DNA of 64,000 bases from AP-15 sp963812675 (GTDB lineage Bacteria; Pseudomonadota; Alphaproteobacteria; ATCC43930; CGMCC-115725). The stretch's first letter is position 1. The number at the start of each line of letters is the position of its first letter. A program made the translations under genes and the position numbers. Where the stretch lies: assembly GCA_963812675.1 (NCBI GenBank), contig CAWEWR010000002.1, positions 124,001-188,000 on the forward strand, given 5' to 3'. The notes beneath the pieces are model-generated. The model had not been told where the DNA came from. It was given only the letters and a program-made list of their open reading frames with translations, and made no database searches. Below, piece after piece: positions 26,302-35,343 of this stretch.

Positions 26302-27321
26302 GTGGCGACGGGACAGCTGCCTGACGGGCAGCACGAGCAGGCCCAGGCAAACGCCCGTTTTGCGGGCACGACGCCGGGGCCGGCGGGTTCAGCACCAGCG
26401 GAGACTGGCGCGCTCGAAGCTTCGTCCTCCGACGACGACCTCTGCCACCGCGGCGTACAATTGCCCCCGGACCACGATCAAATATATCGAACCTTCCTAT
26501 CAGAAATTGATGCCGCCGAAATCAGTGATGGGCTCGCGACTCCGCTCTGGAGCGATGTGTGCAGGCGGATCCGACATGACGCCAACGAGGAGAATAAATT
26601 CGAGTTTTTGCGATGGCCGAGCTTGGGTGACTTCAGCAGTCCGGAGTCATGGGTGCCTCCAATCTGCTATACTACGCTAAGGTCAAGCCACAGCTGGAGT
26701 ACGAAGTGGTTTCGCTTGACCCGCGATACCAAATTAGGACGCCCTAAGGATTTTTCACGAGACTTTGGTACCAGCCCCATCCTTGTTCAGCATGCTTACC
26801 ACCTGTTGCGATATGAGGCGGTGACAGGCCGCTCCCTCGTTGATTGCGATGTGATTTTCGAGGTCGGCGGTGGTTACGCCTCGTTCTGCCGACTTCTGAA
26901 AAACGCTGGGTTCAGCGGCCTGCACATTATTTACGATCTACCCCATGTTACCGCGATCCAGCGCTTGTATCTTGGATTATCTGGATTTGAGGAAGTGTCG
27001 CCACCGGAGATCTCTCGACAACTCCAGCACGCATTCTGTCTTATTTCAGATGCCGCCTTGAATGAGACATTTGATACCCTGGCGGCGAGCAAACTGCGCG
27101 TGGGATTTGTCGCAACTTGGTCGCTAAGCGAATTCCCCTTGCCGGCGAGAGAACGAGTTGTGCCGCGGTTCCTTGATGTTTGCAGTCAATACTTGATTGC
27201 ATATCAACCTTACTTCACTGACGTCAATAATGTTGAATATTTCGACTCCATTCTGCGTCGACACCCTGAACTGGGCTGGCAAAAGGAGGAAATTCCACCT
27301 AGCTTCTATTTGTTTTCGTAA
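26302..27321 (+). CDS. Putative sugar O-methyltransferase
   Basis: A 339-residue protein. From about residue 55 it matches the putative sugar O-methyltransferase family, with VIFEVGGGYASFCRLLKNAG as the SAM site and LHIIYDLPHVTAIQRLYL after it. The first 45 residues are different in kind: GC-rich and low-complexity, and residues 4-22 (GQLPDGQHEQAQANARFAG) match the end of the recurring module seen at 28671 and 32521. The GTG at 26302 may therefore not be the native start. Its TAA overlaps the next ATG (TAATG). The body is visibly AT-richer than its surroundings, suggesting transfer. Confidence 0.75.
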   Translation: MATGQLPDGQHEQAQANARFAGTTPGPAGSAPAETGALEASSSDDDLCHRGVQLPPDHDQIYRTFLSEIDAAEISDGLATPLWSDVCRRIRHDANEENKFEFLRWPSLGDFSSPESWVPPICYTTLRSSHSWSTKWFRLTRDTKLGRPKDFSRDFGTSPILVQHAYHLLRYEAVTGRSLVDCDVIFEVGGGYASFCRLLKNAGFSGLHIIYDLPHVTAIQRLYLGLSGFEEVSPPEISRQLQHAFCLISDAALNETFDTLAASKLRVGFVATWSLSEFPLPARERVVPRFLDVCSQYLIAYQPYFTDVNNVEYFDSILRRHPELGWQKEEIPPSFYLFS

Positions 27322-30245
27322 TGCCCGGCGAGGTCGCGGTGCCGACGGTCTTGCAGGATGCCGATCTCGCGCAGAACGCGTTGAGCTATCGGTACAATGG
27401 CGGTGGGCTGAACAACCAGAAGCTGGCGTTGTTCGGTCTGTTCCTGAAGGCGTGGCGCGATGGACCGCGACGGGTGATATTGCCCGACCTGCGTCTGTTC
27501 GACCACCGTTTGTCCGATCTGTCCAATTATGGCCTGATCATCTTCGATGAAGCGCTGCAGCGCGGTCCACTGCGAGCCTTTGCCGCGCGGCACGGCATCG
27601 AGATCCTCGACCTGCCGCCGCGAGGCGACGAGGGCGGCTGGGACTATTTTCACGAAGCGATGAATTACATTCCGCGCGCCGCGCTGCTGGGCGACCTGAC
27701 GCCGGAGAGCTTTGTCTGCGATTTTTTCCGGTCCCTCGTGCCGGCGGTTGAACACGCGGGCCTGGCGCAACGCGTCATCAACGCGGCGTTCGGCCGCCAA
27801 GGCATCCGGCTCGCGCTGCAGCTGCGGATCGAGACGGATTGGGCCGATCACGTTGCTCACCGGCTGGGTCCGGCGATCGCAGTGGTGGAAGATAACGGCC
27901 CCACTTTCCCCGAAATCGTCCGCAAGATTTGCAACACCGCGCAAGTCAACGGCCGACCGGGCATCTACGTCGTCTGCGATGAGGCGGCTCTCCCAGTCCC
28001 GAAGGAAGATATCCGCGGCGCGATCAGGCGGGAATTCGGTATCGACCTGTTCTGGAAATCCGATCTGATCGCACAGGACGAACTGGCGAAGCTTTCGCTG
28101 CTCGATTTGTCGATGCTGGATTTCGACTTGTGCCTCGCCGCCGAATTGTTTGTCGGGCTGACGCGGTCGACCTTCTCCAATATGGTAGCCTTGGAGAAAT
28201 ATTCGCGGACCCAGGCGCCGGTCGAACGGCATTATATCTACAACATGCTCGGCCCGCGACTGGCGCTGCGTACGGACAACGGCGCATTCGAGGTCCCGGA
28301 ACTGGCTGCCGCGGCCGACCCTTGGGACCAGGCGCACAGCTTTCACGTGGCGCAGGTATTCCAGGCAGCCGGCGACCGCGAGCGTGCGTTGGAGCTGTAT
28401 TGCGCGCGAGCCGAGGCGGGTTTCGGCGATCCCGAGGAGATATACGTCAGCCTTTATCGCGCCGCGCAGATCAAGGCGGAACTCGGCGCGCCGGCCGGCG
28501 AGGTGATCGACGCCTACCTGCGGGCGGCGGCGATCCTCCCCTCGCGCGCGGAAGCGCGGCACGGCGCCAGCCGGCATGCCAGGCTCAATAACATGTTCAA
28601 GGAAGGCTATGAGATCGCCGCGCCGGCCATTGACCTCGCCGCGCCGCAGGTCGGCAGGTTCGTCGAGCGGTGGATTTACGAATGGGCGCTGCTCGACGAA
28701 TACGCGGTCAATGCCTATTGGGCCGACCGGTTTCAGGAAAGCATCGACGCGTGCGAGCGCCTGCTGCGCGAAGGAAAGCTGCCCGAGCCGCAGCGCGAGC
28801 GGGTCGAGGCAAACGCCCACTTTGCCCGCGCGAAAGTGGAAACGGCGGAAGGCGCTGTCGCCGCCTGTCCCGCATCCAATGATCTCATTCGCCTGGCCGA
28901 AAAGCACAAGGTCGACAAATGGGGCTCGCATTGGTACGCTCAGCATTACCATCGCCACTTTGAGCTTTTGCGGTACGACCGCATCAATTTACTGGAAATC
29001 GGCGTCGGCGGCTATAACGACCCAAATTCCGGTGGTGACTCCTTGAGGATGTGGGAGGAATACTTCCCGCATGCGGTGATCTACGGTATCGACATTTTCG
29101 ACAAGCGGCGCCATCAACGTGGCCGGATCAAAATCCACCAAGGGAGCCAGGATGATCCTGAGTTTCTAAGGGATGTCGTTCGAGAGGCGGGGCATTTCGA
29201 TATTATCATTGACGACGGCAGCCACATCAATGCACATGTAATAAAGTCTTTCAAGATACTTTTCCCGTATCTGAGCGCCGATGGGATTTATGCGATCGAA
29301 GACGTGCAAACGTCTTACTGGCCCGATTTCGGTGGTAGCAGTCTTGATCAAAACTCGGAACACACCATTGGATTCTTCAAGAGTTTGATCAATTCACTGA
29401 ACTACGAAGAGCGCATAATACCTGGATACCAACCCAGTTATATAGACCAGCATATCGTCGCAATGCACTTTTATCATAACTTAATCGTAATTAAAAAAGG
29501 ATCGAACAGCGAGGGGAGCAATGTTGTGCGCGACAACGCGTTGGCAACGAGCGCGCCCATTTCGGTACCGCTACCGCACAATAAGCTAGGCCCCTGCTTG
29601 ATCGAGTTGGGCGGCTCGTCTGAAAAGATCGAGGAGCGCTTTACGAAGATTTACCAGAGGCAGGACTGGGGACACGGAAGCGGCGTGGGAGCAAGGCCCG
29701 ACAGGACCGCGGAATACCGCGCTTTCCTTCAACGGTTCATCGTCGACAATCACGTACGCAGCGTCGTGGATCTTGGGTGTGGCGACTGGCAGTTCTCACA
29801 GCATCTTGACTGGAGAAATGTTAGGTACCTTGGAATCGATGTCGTTGCCGAGGTTGTCGAGCGCAACCGACGGGAGTTTGCTAGGGATAATATCGCTTTC
29901 GAAAACTTCGAATTGCTCGCTAGCCTACCGCCTGCCGATCTGCTTCTGTGCAAAGATGTTCTCCAGCATTTGCCCAATGAGCTGGTGAAAGAGTATTTAG
30001 CGACATTCAAGAGAAAATACAAACTTGCGCTTATCACTAACGATGATGAGCCGAAGGATCTTCAGAATATCGATATCGATGTTGGTGGCTGGCGGACATT
30101 GTGCTTGGAAAAGGAGCCATTTTCCGAGCCGGGCACCGTTGTCCTTGCATGGACAGTTGAATGGGGTTCGGCCACGACACGAAAATCGACTTTCTTGGTG
30201 TATGGTGACGGGATGAGCGTGGCGAGCAGCGAGGCCACCGGGTGA
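27321..30245 (+). CDS. Multidomain O-fucosyltransferase-like / TPR / double methyltransferase protein
   Basis: A 974-residue protein with four parts. Residues 1-330 resemble protein O-fucosyltransferases: GGGLNNQK (27-34), LRIETDW (168-174) and a late TRSTFSNMVALEKYSR. Residues 335-510 are TPR-like and end in the module WIYEWALLDEYAVNAYW (451-467). Residues 520-735 form a class I methyltransferase of the macrocin/CmcI type (LLEIGVGG 557-564, IIIDDGSH). Residues 770-960 form a second class I methyltransferase (VVDLGCGDW 815-823). The ATG overlaps the previous stop. The first half is GC-rich and the second half AT-richer, so it looks assembled. Probably transfers and methylates a sugar; substrate unknown. 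Confidence 0.8.
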   Translation: MPGEVAVPTVLQDADLAQNALSYRYNGGGLNNQKLALFGLFLKAWRDGPRRVILPDLRLFDHRLSDLSNYGLIIFDEALQRGPLRAFAARHGIEILDLPPRGDEGGWDYFHEAMNYIPRAALLGDLTPESFVCDFFRSLVPAVEHAGLAQRVINAAFGRQGIRLALQLRIETDWADHVAHRLGPAIAVVEDNGPTFPEIVRKICNTAQVNGRPGIYVVCDEAALPVPKEDIRGAIRREFGIDLFWKSDLIAQDELAKLSLLDLSMLDFDLCLAAELFVGLTRSTFSNMVALEKYSRTQAPVERHYIYNMLGPRLALRTDNGAFEVPELAAAADPWDQAHSFHVAQVFQAAGDRERALELYCARAEAGFGDPEEIYVSLYRAAQIKAELGAPAGEVIDAYLRAAAILPSRAEARHGASRHARLNNMFKEGYEIAAPAIDLAAPQVGRFVERWIYEWALLDEYAVNAYWADRFQESIDACERLLREGKLPEPQRERVEANAHFARAKVETAEGAVAACPASNDLIRLAEKHKVDKWGSHWYAQHYHRHFELLRYDRINLLEIGVGGYNDPNSGGDSLRMWEEYFPHAVIYGIDIFDKRRHQRGRIKIHQGSQDDPEFLRDVVREAGHFDIIIDDGSHINAHVIKSFKILFPYLSADGIYAIEDVQTSYWPDFGGSSLDQNSEHTIGFFKSLINSLNYEERIIPGYQPSYIDQHIVAMHFYHNLIVIKKGSNSEGSNVVRDNALATSAPISVPLPHNKLGPCLIELGGSSEKIEERFTKIYQRQDWGHGSGVGARPDRTAEYRAFLQRFIVDNHVRSVVDLGCGDWQFSQHLDWRNVRYLGIDVVAEVVERNRREFARDNIAFENFELLASLPPADLLLCKDVLQHLPNELVKEYLATFKRKYKLALITNDDEPKDLQNIDIDVGGWRTLCLEKEPFSEPGTVVLAWTVEWGSATTRKSTFLVYGDGMSVASSEATG

Positions 30246-30314
30246 TGAGCGGGACAAGGGGAGATTCTGCGCTCCGTTTTACTGCCGCTGCTCACATTCA
30301 ATGAGAATCGACGA

Positions 30315-31442
30315 TTGAAAGTCGCAGTATACGCGATAGCCCTAAACGAGGCGATGCACGTGGACCGCTGGGCGAGTTCCGCGATCGACGCGGATTATCG
30401 TGTCGTCGCCGATACGGGAAGCACCGACGACACTGTCGAACGGCTGGAAAAAGCGGGTGTAACGGTTCACAAGATCGCGGTTCGCCCGTGGCGCTTCGAC
30501 GATGCGCGCAATGCCGCTCTCGCGCTGGTCCCGGCCGATGCCGACGTGTGCGTTACAATGGACATGGACGAATTCCTCGAACCCGGTTGGCGGTCGCGGC
30601 TCGAGGCGGCATGGGCACCCGGAACGACCGCGATCTGGTGCCGGAAGGCTTGGCGCACCCAACCAAATGACCCGCCGCTGCTCACAGTTTCGGCAAAGAA
30701 GATCCACAGCCGGTGGGGGTATCGCTGCAAGCGTGCCGTCCATGAAGCGCTGTTCTTTACCGGTGAGCGCGAGGTGACGCACGTCTGCGACGACATCGTA
30801 ATCTCTGAAATTCAAGACCCCGGCAAGGAAACCCGCAAGCAGTATCTTCCGCTCCTGGAGATTGCGCACCAGGAGGACCCCGGCGATTCGCAGATCTGCT
30901 TCTGGCTTGGACGGGAGTATATGTGGACCAGCCAGCCCGAGCGCGCCATCGAGCTGCTGCAGCGCTACCTCGCGTTGCCTACGAGCACGTGGGGCGACGA
31001 GCGGTCCGAGGCAATGCGCTACCTGGCGCGGATGCAGCCGGATAACAAGATGGTCTGGCTCGATAGGGCCCGCATCGAGGCACCGCATCGGCGCGAGATC
31101 TGGCTCGACCTCGCCGAGGAGTTTCACGGCCAAGCGGACTGGCTGAACCTGTTCTGGGCCTGCGCCAACGGCATCGACAAGACGCACCGCACCGGCAGCT
31201 ATCTCGACAACTCGAACTGCTGGGGATTCCGACTTTACGATCTGGGCGCGATCGCGGCCTGGCACCTCAACATGATGGAGCGCGCCGTCGAGTGGGGAGA
31301 GAAAGCGCTCGAATTGGCAAGGGATGGTCAGGCCACACGACTGAAGAATAATCTCGATTTCTTTATCCGCGGAAGAAATGAACAAAGGCGACCTCTGCAG
31401 CGGGAATACAAACCATCCCTAATCAACCCCGCTGCCAAGTAG
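30315..31442 (+). CDS. GT2-type glycosyltransferase with TPR-like C-terminus
   Basis: A 375-residue protein. The N-terminus has a GT-A fold (VAVYAIALNEAMHVDRW, VVADTGSTDDT, DxD-type site CVTMDMDEFLEPGW), and the C-terminal half has TPR-like repeats (DSQICFWLGREYMWTSQPER, AIELLQRYLAL). The start codon is TTG; the nearby ATG at 30301 gives only a four-residue peptide. The stop is TAG, and the same frame continues directly into the next glycosyltransferase without a start codon, so the two may once have been one reading frame. Confidence 0.82.
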   Translation: MKVAVYAIALNEAMHVDRWASSAIDADYRVVADTGSTDDTVERLEKAGVTVHKIAVRPWRFDDARNAALALVPADADVCVTMDMDEFLEPGWRSRLEAAWAPGTTAIWCRKAWRTQPNDPPLLTVSAKKIHSRWGYRCKRAVHEALFFTGEREVTHVCDDIVISEIQDPGKETRKQYLPLLEIAHQEDPGDSQICFWLGREYMWTSQPERAIELLQRYLALPTSTWGDERSEAMRYLARMQPDNKMVWLDRARIEAPHRREIWLDLAEEFHGQADWLNLFWACANGIDKTHRTGSYLDNSNCWGFRLYDLGAIAAWHLNMMERAVEWGEKALELARDGQATRLKNNLDFFIRGRNEQRRPLQREYKPSLINPAAK

Positions 31443-32381
31443 CCAAAGGTCGGTATATTATGCGACATCGATCTATTATCTGGGTCACTCGCCTACGAGC
31501 CCTATTACCTCGTGAATCTTCTGGCGGATATTTATGGTTACGATGTCGTTAACTCCATGACCCTTGACTACAGCGACAGTGGTGCCTTGCGTCAGTTAAA
31601 TTCCTTTGATGCCTTAATTGTGTTCGGCTATCGACCGGCCCCCGAGATACCACTTCATCTAATCTCTTCTTACAAAATTTTGAAAATTGATGATCTTTTT
31701 AGCCAGGACAACAAGTTCGACGAGCTTCTTGAGCGCTTCGTCCGAAACGCTGATATGATAATTTCCCCCTACGCATATACCTTGTCGGCCCACTATGATC
31801 ACGAGAATGTGGTCTGGGTACCCTATTCATCGGCAATAGAAGGCTGCAAAAACTATTATGAAATAGGCTTTAATGATACCCCTCGTTCCATGGTGTTGGT
31901 CTCTGGCAGCCTCGCATCTGACCGACCTTTCCGTGAATATGTCGCAAATTTGAATAAGGATTATATCGACAAATTACCTCACCCGGGGTACGACCGACAT
32001 TACGATGACAATAGTCCAGAGTTTATCCGTACCAATTACTTCAACATACTGAATAAATATTTATGCTGTTTTACTGATGCACATGCGTTTCGCTATCTGC
32101 ATCTAAAGAATTTTGAGATAGCTTCAGTCGGTTCACTATTGCTTACCGACGACGCAATTCAGTCAGAGATGAATTCTCTTGGATTTATCGATTACGAAAC
32201 TTGTATCTTCAGCAACAAACAAAACATTCTCGAAAAAATAGCATGGATCGTAGACGATCGGAATCGAGCAACTGTCGATAAAATCCGGCTCGCCGGGATG
32301 CGGCTCGTGCGGGAACGGCATCTTACCCGACACCGCGCTTCTCAGATTCATGGGTTGGTGGAAAACGCTATCACTAGATGA
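31443..32381 (+). CDS. CgeB-like glycosyltransferase without a clear start
   Basis: The conserved sequence starts immediately after the TAG at 31440-31442 (PKVGILCDIDLLSGSLAYEP), in the same frame as the upstream glycosyltransferase. The first usable start, GTG at 31512, would remove about 23 of these residues. The C-terminal part (VGSLLLTDDAIQSEM to LVRERHLTRHRASQIHGL) matches the CgeB / Glyco_trans_1_2 family. The gene is AT-rich for this genome, pointing to transfer. Options are readthrough of the amber codon, a non-standard start, or a fusion gene broken by a nonsense mutation. Confidence 0.65.
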   Translation, partial: PKVGILCDIDLLSGSLAYEPYYLVNLLADIYGYDVVNSMTLDYSDSGALRQLNSFDALIVFGYRPAPEIPLHLISSYKILKIDDLFSQDNKFDELLERFVRNADMIISPYAYTLSAHYDHENVVWVPYSSAIEGCKNYYEIGFNDTPRSMVLVSGSLASDRPFREYVANLNKDYIDKLPHPGYDRHYDDNSPEFIRTNYFNILNKYLCCFTDAHAFRYLHLKNFEIASVGSLLLTDDAIQSEMNSLGFIDYETCIFSNKQNILEKIAWIVDDRNRATVDKIRLAGMRLVRERHLTRHRASQIHGLVENAITR

Positions 32382-32430
32382 TTTCTCGCCGTCCCAATCA
32401 CCATTCATCGCCGCCGCGCCTCGGTTCTGC

Positions 32431-32700
32431 CGGCTCAAGGAACGCTACCGGCAGTGGTTCGATCTGGCGAAGCGCGGCCTCCTGGTCAAGCGTCCAGACA
32501 ATGCCTTCATCCCGGAAGATTGGATCTACGAGTACGGCCTGCTCGAGGAATACGCCATCAATGCCTACTGGATCGGCCGTTATGACGAATGCCTGAAGTC
32601 GTGCCGGAAGATCCTCGGCACAGCGACCTTGGCGGACGCCGATCGCAAGCGGATCCAGGCGAACGCCGAGTTCGCCAGACAGAAGCTGAGCGGGGAATAG
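32431..32700 (+). pseudogene. Orphan copy of the recurring C-terminal glycosyltransferase module
   Basis: Open frame from 32350 whose conserved part (about 32431-32697) reads RYRQWFDLAKRGLLVKR, DWIYEYGLLEEYAINAYW and DRKRIQANAEFARQKL. This is the same module as residues 425-506 of the 974-residue protein. It is not attached to any catalytic domain and overlaps the 3' end of the preceding glycosyltransferase in a different frame. Most likely the tail of a glycosyltransferase whose front was replaced or deleted. It could still be made as a small protein from the ATG at 32350. Confidence 0.6.
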
Positions 32701-32953
32701 GAGAGATCGGCCCGGCGAAGCTCGAACCGCGGTAGCGAGACCCCCACACGACTTTAGCTCCGAAATCCTGGGGCAGCTTCTGAATCAGCGGCTCCTCGGC
32801 GCCGAAGCCGAGCATAACGTGCCGTGCTCCCACATCTCTTCGGGTTCGGTGTCGACCGGGTAGTGGTGCGACAGCGGGATAACGCGGCCTCGACCCGGGC
32901 CCCGCGCGGCGTATAGTTTGCGGCGGGGTCGCATGAGCGAGGAACGGGTGGCC

Positions 32954-34027
32954 ATGGATTTCGGGATCGGAATCGCGACGGCGAGCAACTCGTGGAAATT
33001 GGCGCAGCGGGCCGAGGAGCTCGGGTTCACCCATGCCTGGTTCTTCGACACGCAGATGATCACCGGCGACTGCTTTGTCGCGATGGCCGCCGCAGCCCTC
33101 AAGACCTCGCGCATCCGGCTCGGCACCGGCGTCCTGGTGCCCTCCAACCGCATCGCCGCGGTCACCGCCAATGCATTTGCGACGCTGGGCGGGCTGGCGC
33201 CGGGGCGCATCGATTTCGGCATCGGCACGGGCTTCTCGGCGCGCCGCGCCATGGGATTGAACGCCATCAAGCTCGCCGATATGGAAGAAGACATCCGGGT
33301 CGTTTACGGATTGCTGAACCATGAAACCGTCGAGACGCCGATCGAAGGCAAACGCCGGAAAATCAGGTTTCTCAATCCCAAGATCGGCCTCATCAACACC
33401 AAGGACCCGATACCTCTGCACATTTCGGCTTATGGCCCGCGATCGCAGGCGCTGACCGCCAAGTTGAATGCCGGGTGGAAGAGCTTCATCTCCGATGTTC
33501 CGGGCGCCATGGGCGCGCTCGAGGGCATGCAGCAGCGCTGGGAGGCAGCCGGCCGCAGCGCCGGCGATCTCTATTCCACTGCCTGGACCTGCGGCTGCGT
33601 GCTGGCCGACGGCGAGCCGGCCGACAGCCCGCGCGCGATGGCGCAGGCCGGGCCGCGCGCCGCCGTGCTGTTGCACCGGGCGGCCGATTTCGACATGGAG
33701 GGATGGCAGAACACCTCGCCCGTGCCGCAAGAGATCGGCGCCGAGATCGCCGGCTATGTCGAGATGGCGCGCCGTTACGAGCCACCCGACGCGCGCTATC
33801 TGACGAACCACCGCGGGCATTTCCTCTTCGTCAAACCCGAGGAGCGCAAATTCGTCTCCGCCGAGCTGATCCGGCGAACTACCTTCACCGCCGGCGAGCA
33901 AGAGCTGAAACAGCGCATCGAGGCGTTGCGCGGCGCCGGCTGGAGCCAGATCGTGATCGCGGTCACCCCCGGCGAGGAGCGGGCGATCGAAGACTGGGCG
34001 CGCATCAAGCGCGCCTTCGAGCAATAG
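32954..34027 (+). CDS. LLM-class (luciferase-like) flavin oxidoreductase
   Basis: A 357-residue TIM-barrel oxidoreductase of the bacterial luciferase / F420-dependent methylene-H4MPT reductase superfamily. It begins MDFGIGIATASNSWKLAQRA and contains AEELGFTHAWFFDTQM, SRIRLGTGVLVPSNR, a Gly-rich FGIGTGFSARR and the late GWSQIVIAVTPG. Start choices are the ATGs at 32954 or 32933; the former fits the family N-terminus. It lies 13 nt before cinA and is probably co-transcribed. Cofactor (FMN or F420) and substrate are unknown. Confidence 0.88.
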   Translation: MDFGIGIATASNSWKLAQRAEELGFTHAWFFDTQMITGDCFVAMAAAALKTSRIRLGTGVLVPSNRIAAVTANAFATLGGLAPGRIDFGIGTGFSARRAMGLNAIKLADMEEDIRVVYGLLNHETVETPIEGKRRKIRFLNPKIGLINTKDPIPLHISAYGPRSQALTAKLNAGWKSFISDVPGAMGALEGMQQRWEAAGRSAGDLYSTAWTCGCVLADGEPADSPRAMAQAGPRAAVLLHRAADFDMEGWQNTSPVPQEIGAEIAGYVEMARRYEPPDARYLTNHRGHFLFVKPEERKFVSAELIRRTTFTAGEQELKQRIEALRGAGWSQIVIAVTPGEERAIEDWARIKRAFEQ

Positions 34028-34040
34028 CAACGAGGAAGGC

Positions 34041-35312
34041 ATGCGCATCGAGATCATCTGCACCGGCGACGAAGTGCTGACCGGCAAGATCGTCAATACC
34101 AATTTCAGCTATATGGCGCAGAAGCTCGAGGATTTCGGGCTCTCGGTCACCTCGGGGACGATCGTCGGCGACGACCGCGCGGAACTGCTCGCGGTCTTCC
34201 GGATGTCGGGCGATCGCGCCGATGCGGTCATCGTCAATGGCGGGCTGGGCCCCACGGTCGATGACCTCTCGCAGGAGATCGCCGCGCGCGCCGCCGGTGT
34301 CGAGCTCGTGCTCAACGAGGACTGGCTGCAGCGCATGGAGGATTTCTTCCACCGGCGCAACCGCGTCATGTCCGATAACAACCGCAAGCAGGCAATGCTG
34401 CCGTCGACCGCCGAGATCCTCGACAACCCGATCGGCACCGCGTGCGGCTTTGCGCTCGACATCGGCAAGGCGCGGTTCTTTTTTACCCCCGGCGTGCCGC
34501 GCGAACTGCGCCGCATGCTCGAGGAGCAGATCATTCCACGCCTGCTGGCGCGCAGCGGAGTGCCGACTGCGATTTATTTGAAGCGGTTTCATTCCTATGG
34601 GCTCGGCGAGTCGCATGTCGACCAACTGCTCGCCGGTGTGGAGGAACTGGTTCCCGACGGCAGCGTCAAGCTCGGCTTCCGCACCCATTACCCGCAGATC
34701 GAAACGAAGCTGACCGTGCGCGGCGCCGACATGGCCGACATCGAAACGAAGCTGGCGCCGGTGCAGGCGGAGGTACGACGGCGCCTCGGCAACTTCATCA
34801 TCGCCGAGGACGACCAGACGCTCGAGGGCGTCGTGCTCACTGCGCTCGCGGCGCAGAGCGGCTCGCTGGCGGTCGTCGAGACTTTCACCGGCGGCCAGAT
34901 CGCCGGCCGCATCGCGCATCTCCCGGGCGCGGAAAAGGTGTTCCGCCGCGGTCTCGTCGCCCGCGACCCCGCTGAAATCGCCGCCACACTCGGCCTCGAT
35001 GGCGGGCTGATCGCCGGTGAATTGAGCCGCGAGGCGGCCGAGAAGGTGGCCCGAGCGGCTCGCCAGGAAACCGGCGCCAGCCATGCTCTCGCCGTGCTGA
35101 TCGAAGTCGATGACGGTCCGGACCGCATCGATTTCGGCGGCAGCATCCATCTCGCAATCGCCTCAGAGGCCGGCGTCAACTCCCGCCGCTCGCGGATCTA
35201 TGGCGGTCGCGACTGGGTCCGCCTCGGCGCCGTCGAGCTAGGCCTGGACTGCCTGCGCCGCTACCTTCAGGGCCTCCCCGTCACCGAACGCACTGATTTC
35301 GAGCGGGTGTGA
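34041..35312 (+). CDS. cinA: CinA-family protein (MoCF-like plus PncC-like domain)
   Basis: A 423-residue CinA. The N-terminal COG1058 / molybdopterin-binding-like domain (MRIEIICTGDEVLTGKIVNT, VNGGLGPTVDDLS, FFFTPGVPREL) is linked to ADP-ribose or NMN metabolism in the family. The C-terminal domain (about 275-420) corresponds to PncC nicotinamide-nucleotide amidase. There the usual AESCTGG reads VETFTGGQIA: the catalytic Ser of ES.TGG is replaced by Thr, and the loop PGAEKVFRRGLVA has lost the usual PGSS. The deamidase activity is therefore doubtful. It converges on the sco1 gene. Confidence 0.88.
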   Translation: MRIEIICTGDEVLTGKIVNTNFSYMAQKLEDFGLSVTSGTIVGDDRAELLAVFRMSGDRADAVIVNGGLGPTVDDLSQEIAARAAGVELVLNEDWLQRMEDFFHRRNRVMSDNNRKQAMLPSTAEILDNPIGTACGFALDIGKARFFFTPGVPRELRRMLEEQIIPRLLARSGVPTAIYLKRFHSYGLGESHVDQLLAGVEELVPDGSVKLGFRTHYPQIETKLTVRGADMADIETKLAPVQAEVRRRLGNFIIAEDDQTLEGVVLTALAAQSGSLAVVETFTGGQIAGRIAHLPGAEKVFRRGLVARDPAEIAATLGLDGGLIAGELSREAAEKVARAARQETGASHALAVLIEVDDGPDRIDFGGSIHLAIASEAGVNSRRSRIYGGRDWVRLGAVELGLDCLRRYLQGLPVTERTDFERV

Positions 35313-35343
35313 GCCGGACGATTGTTCCCCCGGCCGGCGAAGT

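Noticed and set aside
27306..28958. 550-codon minus-strand open frame
   Set aside because: Antisense to the O-fucosyltransferase-like part of the 974-residue protein, with no recognisable motif.
32558..34102. 514-codon minus-strand open frame
   Set aside because: Mostly antisense to the LLM oxidoreductase; only its 3' part before 32900 was kept as a weak remnant observation.
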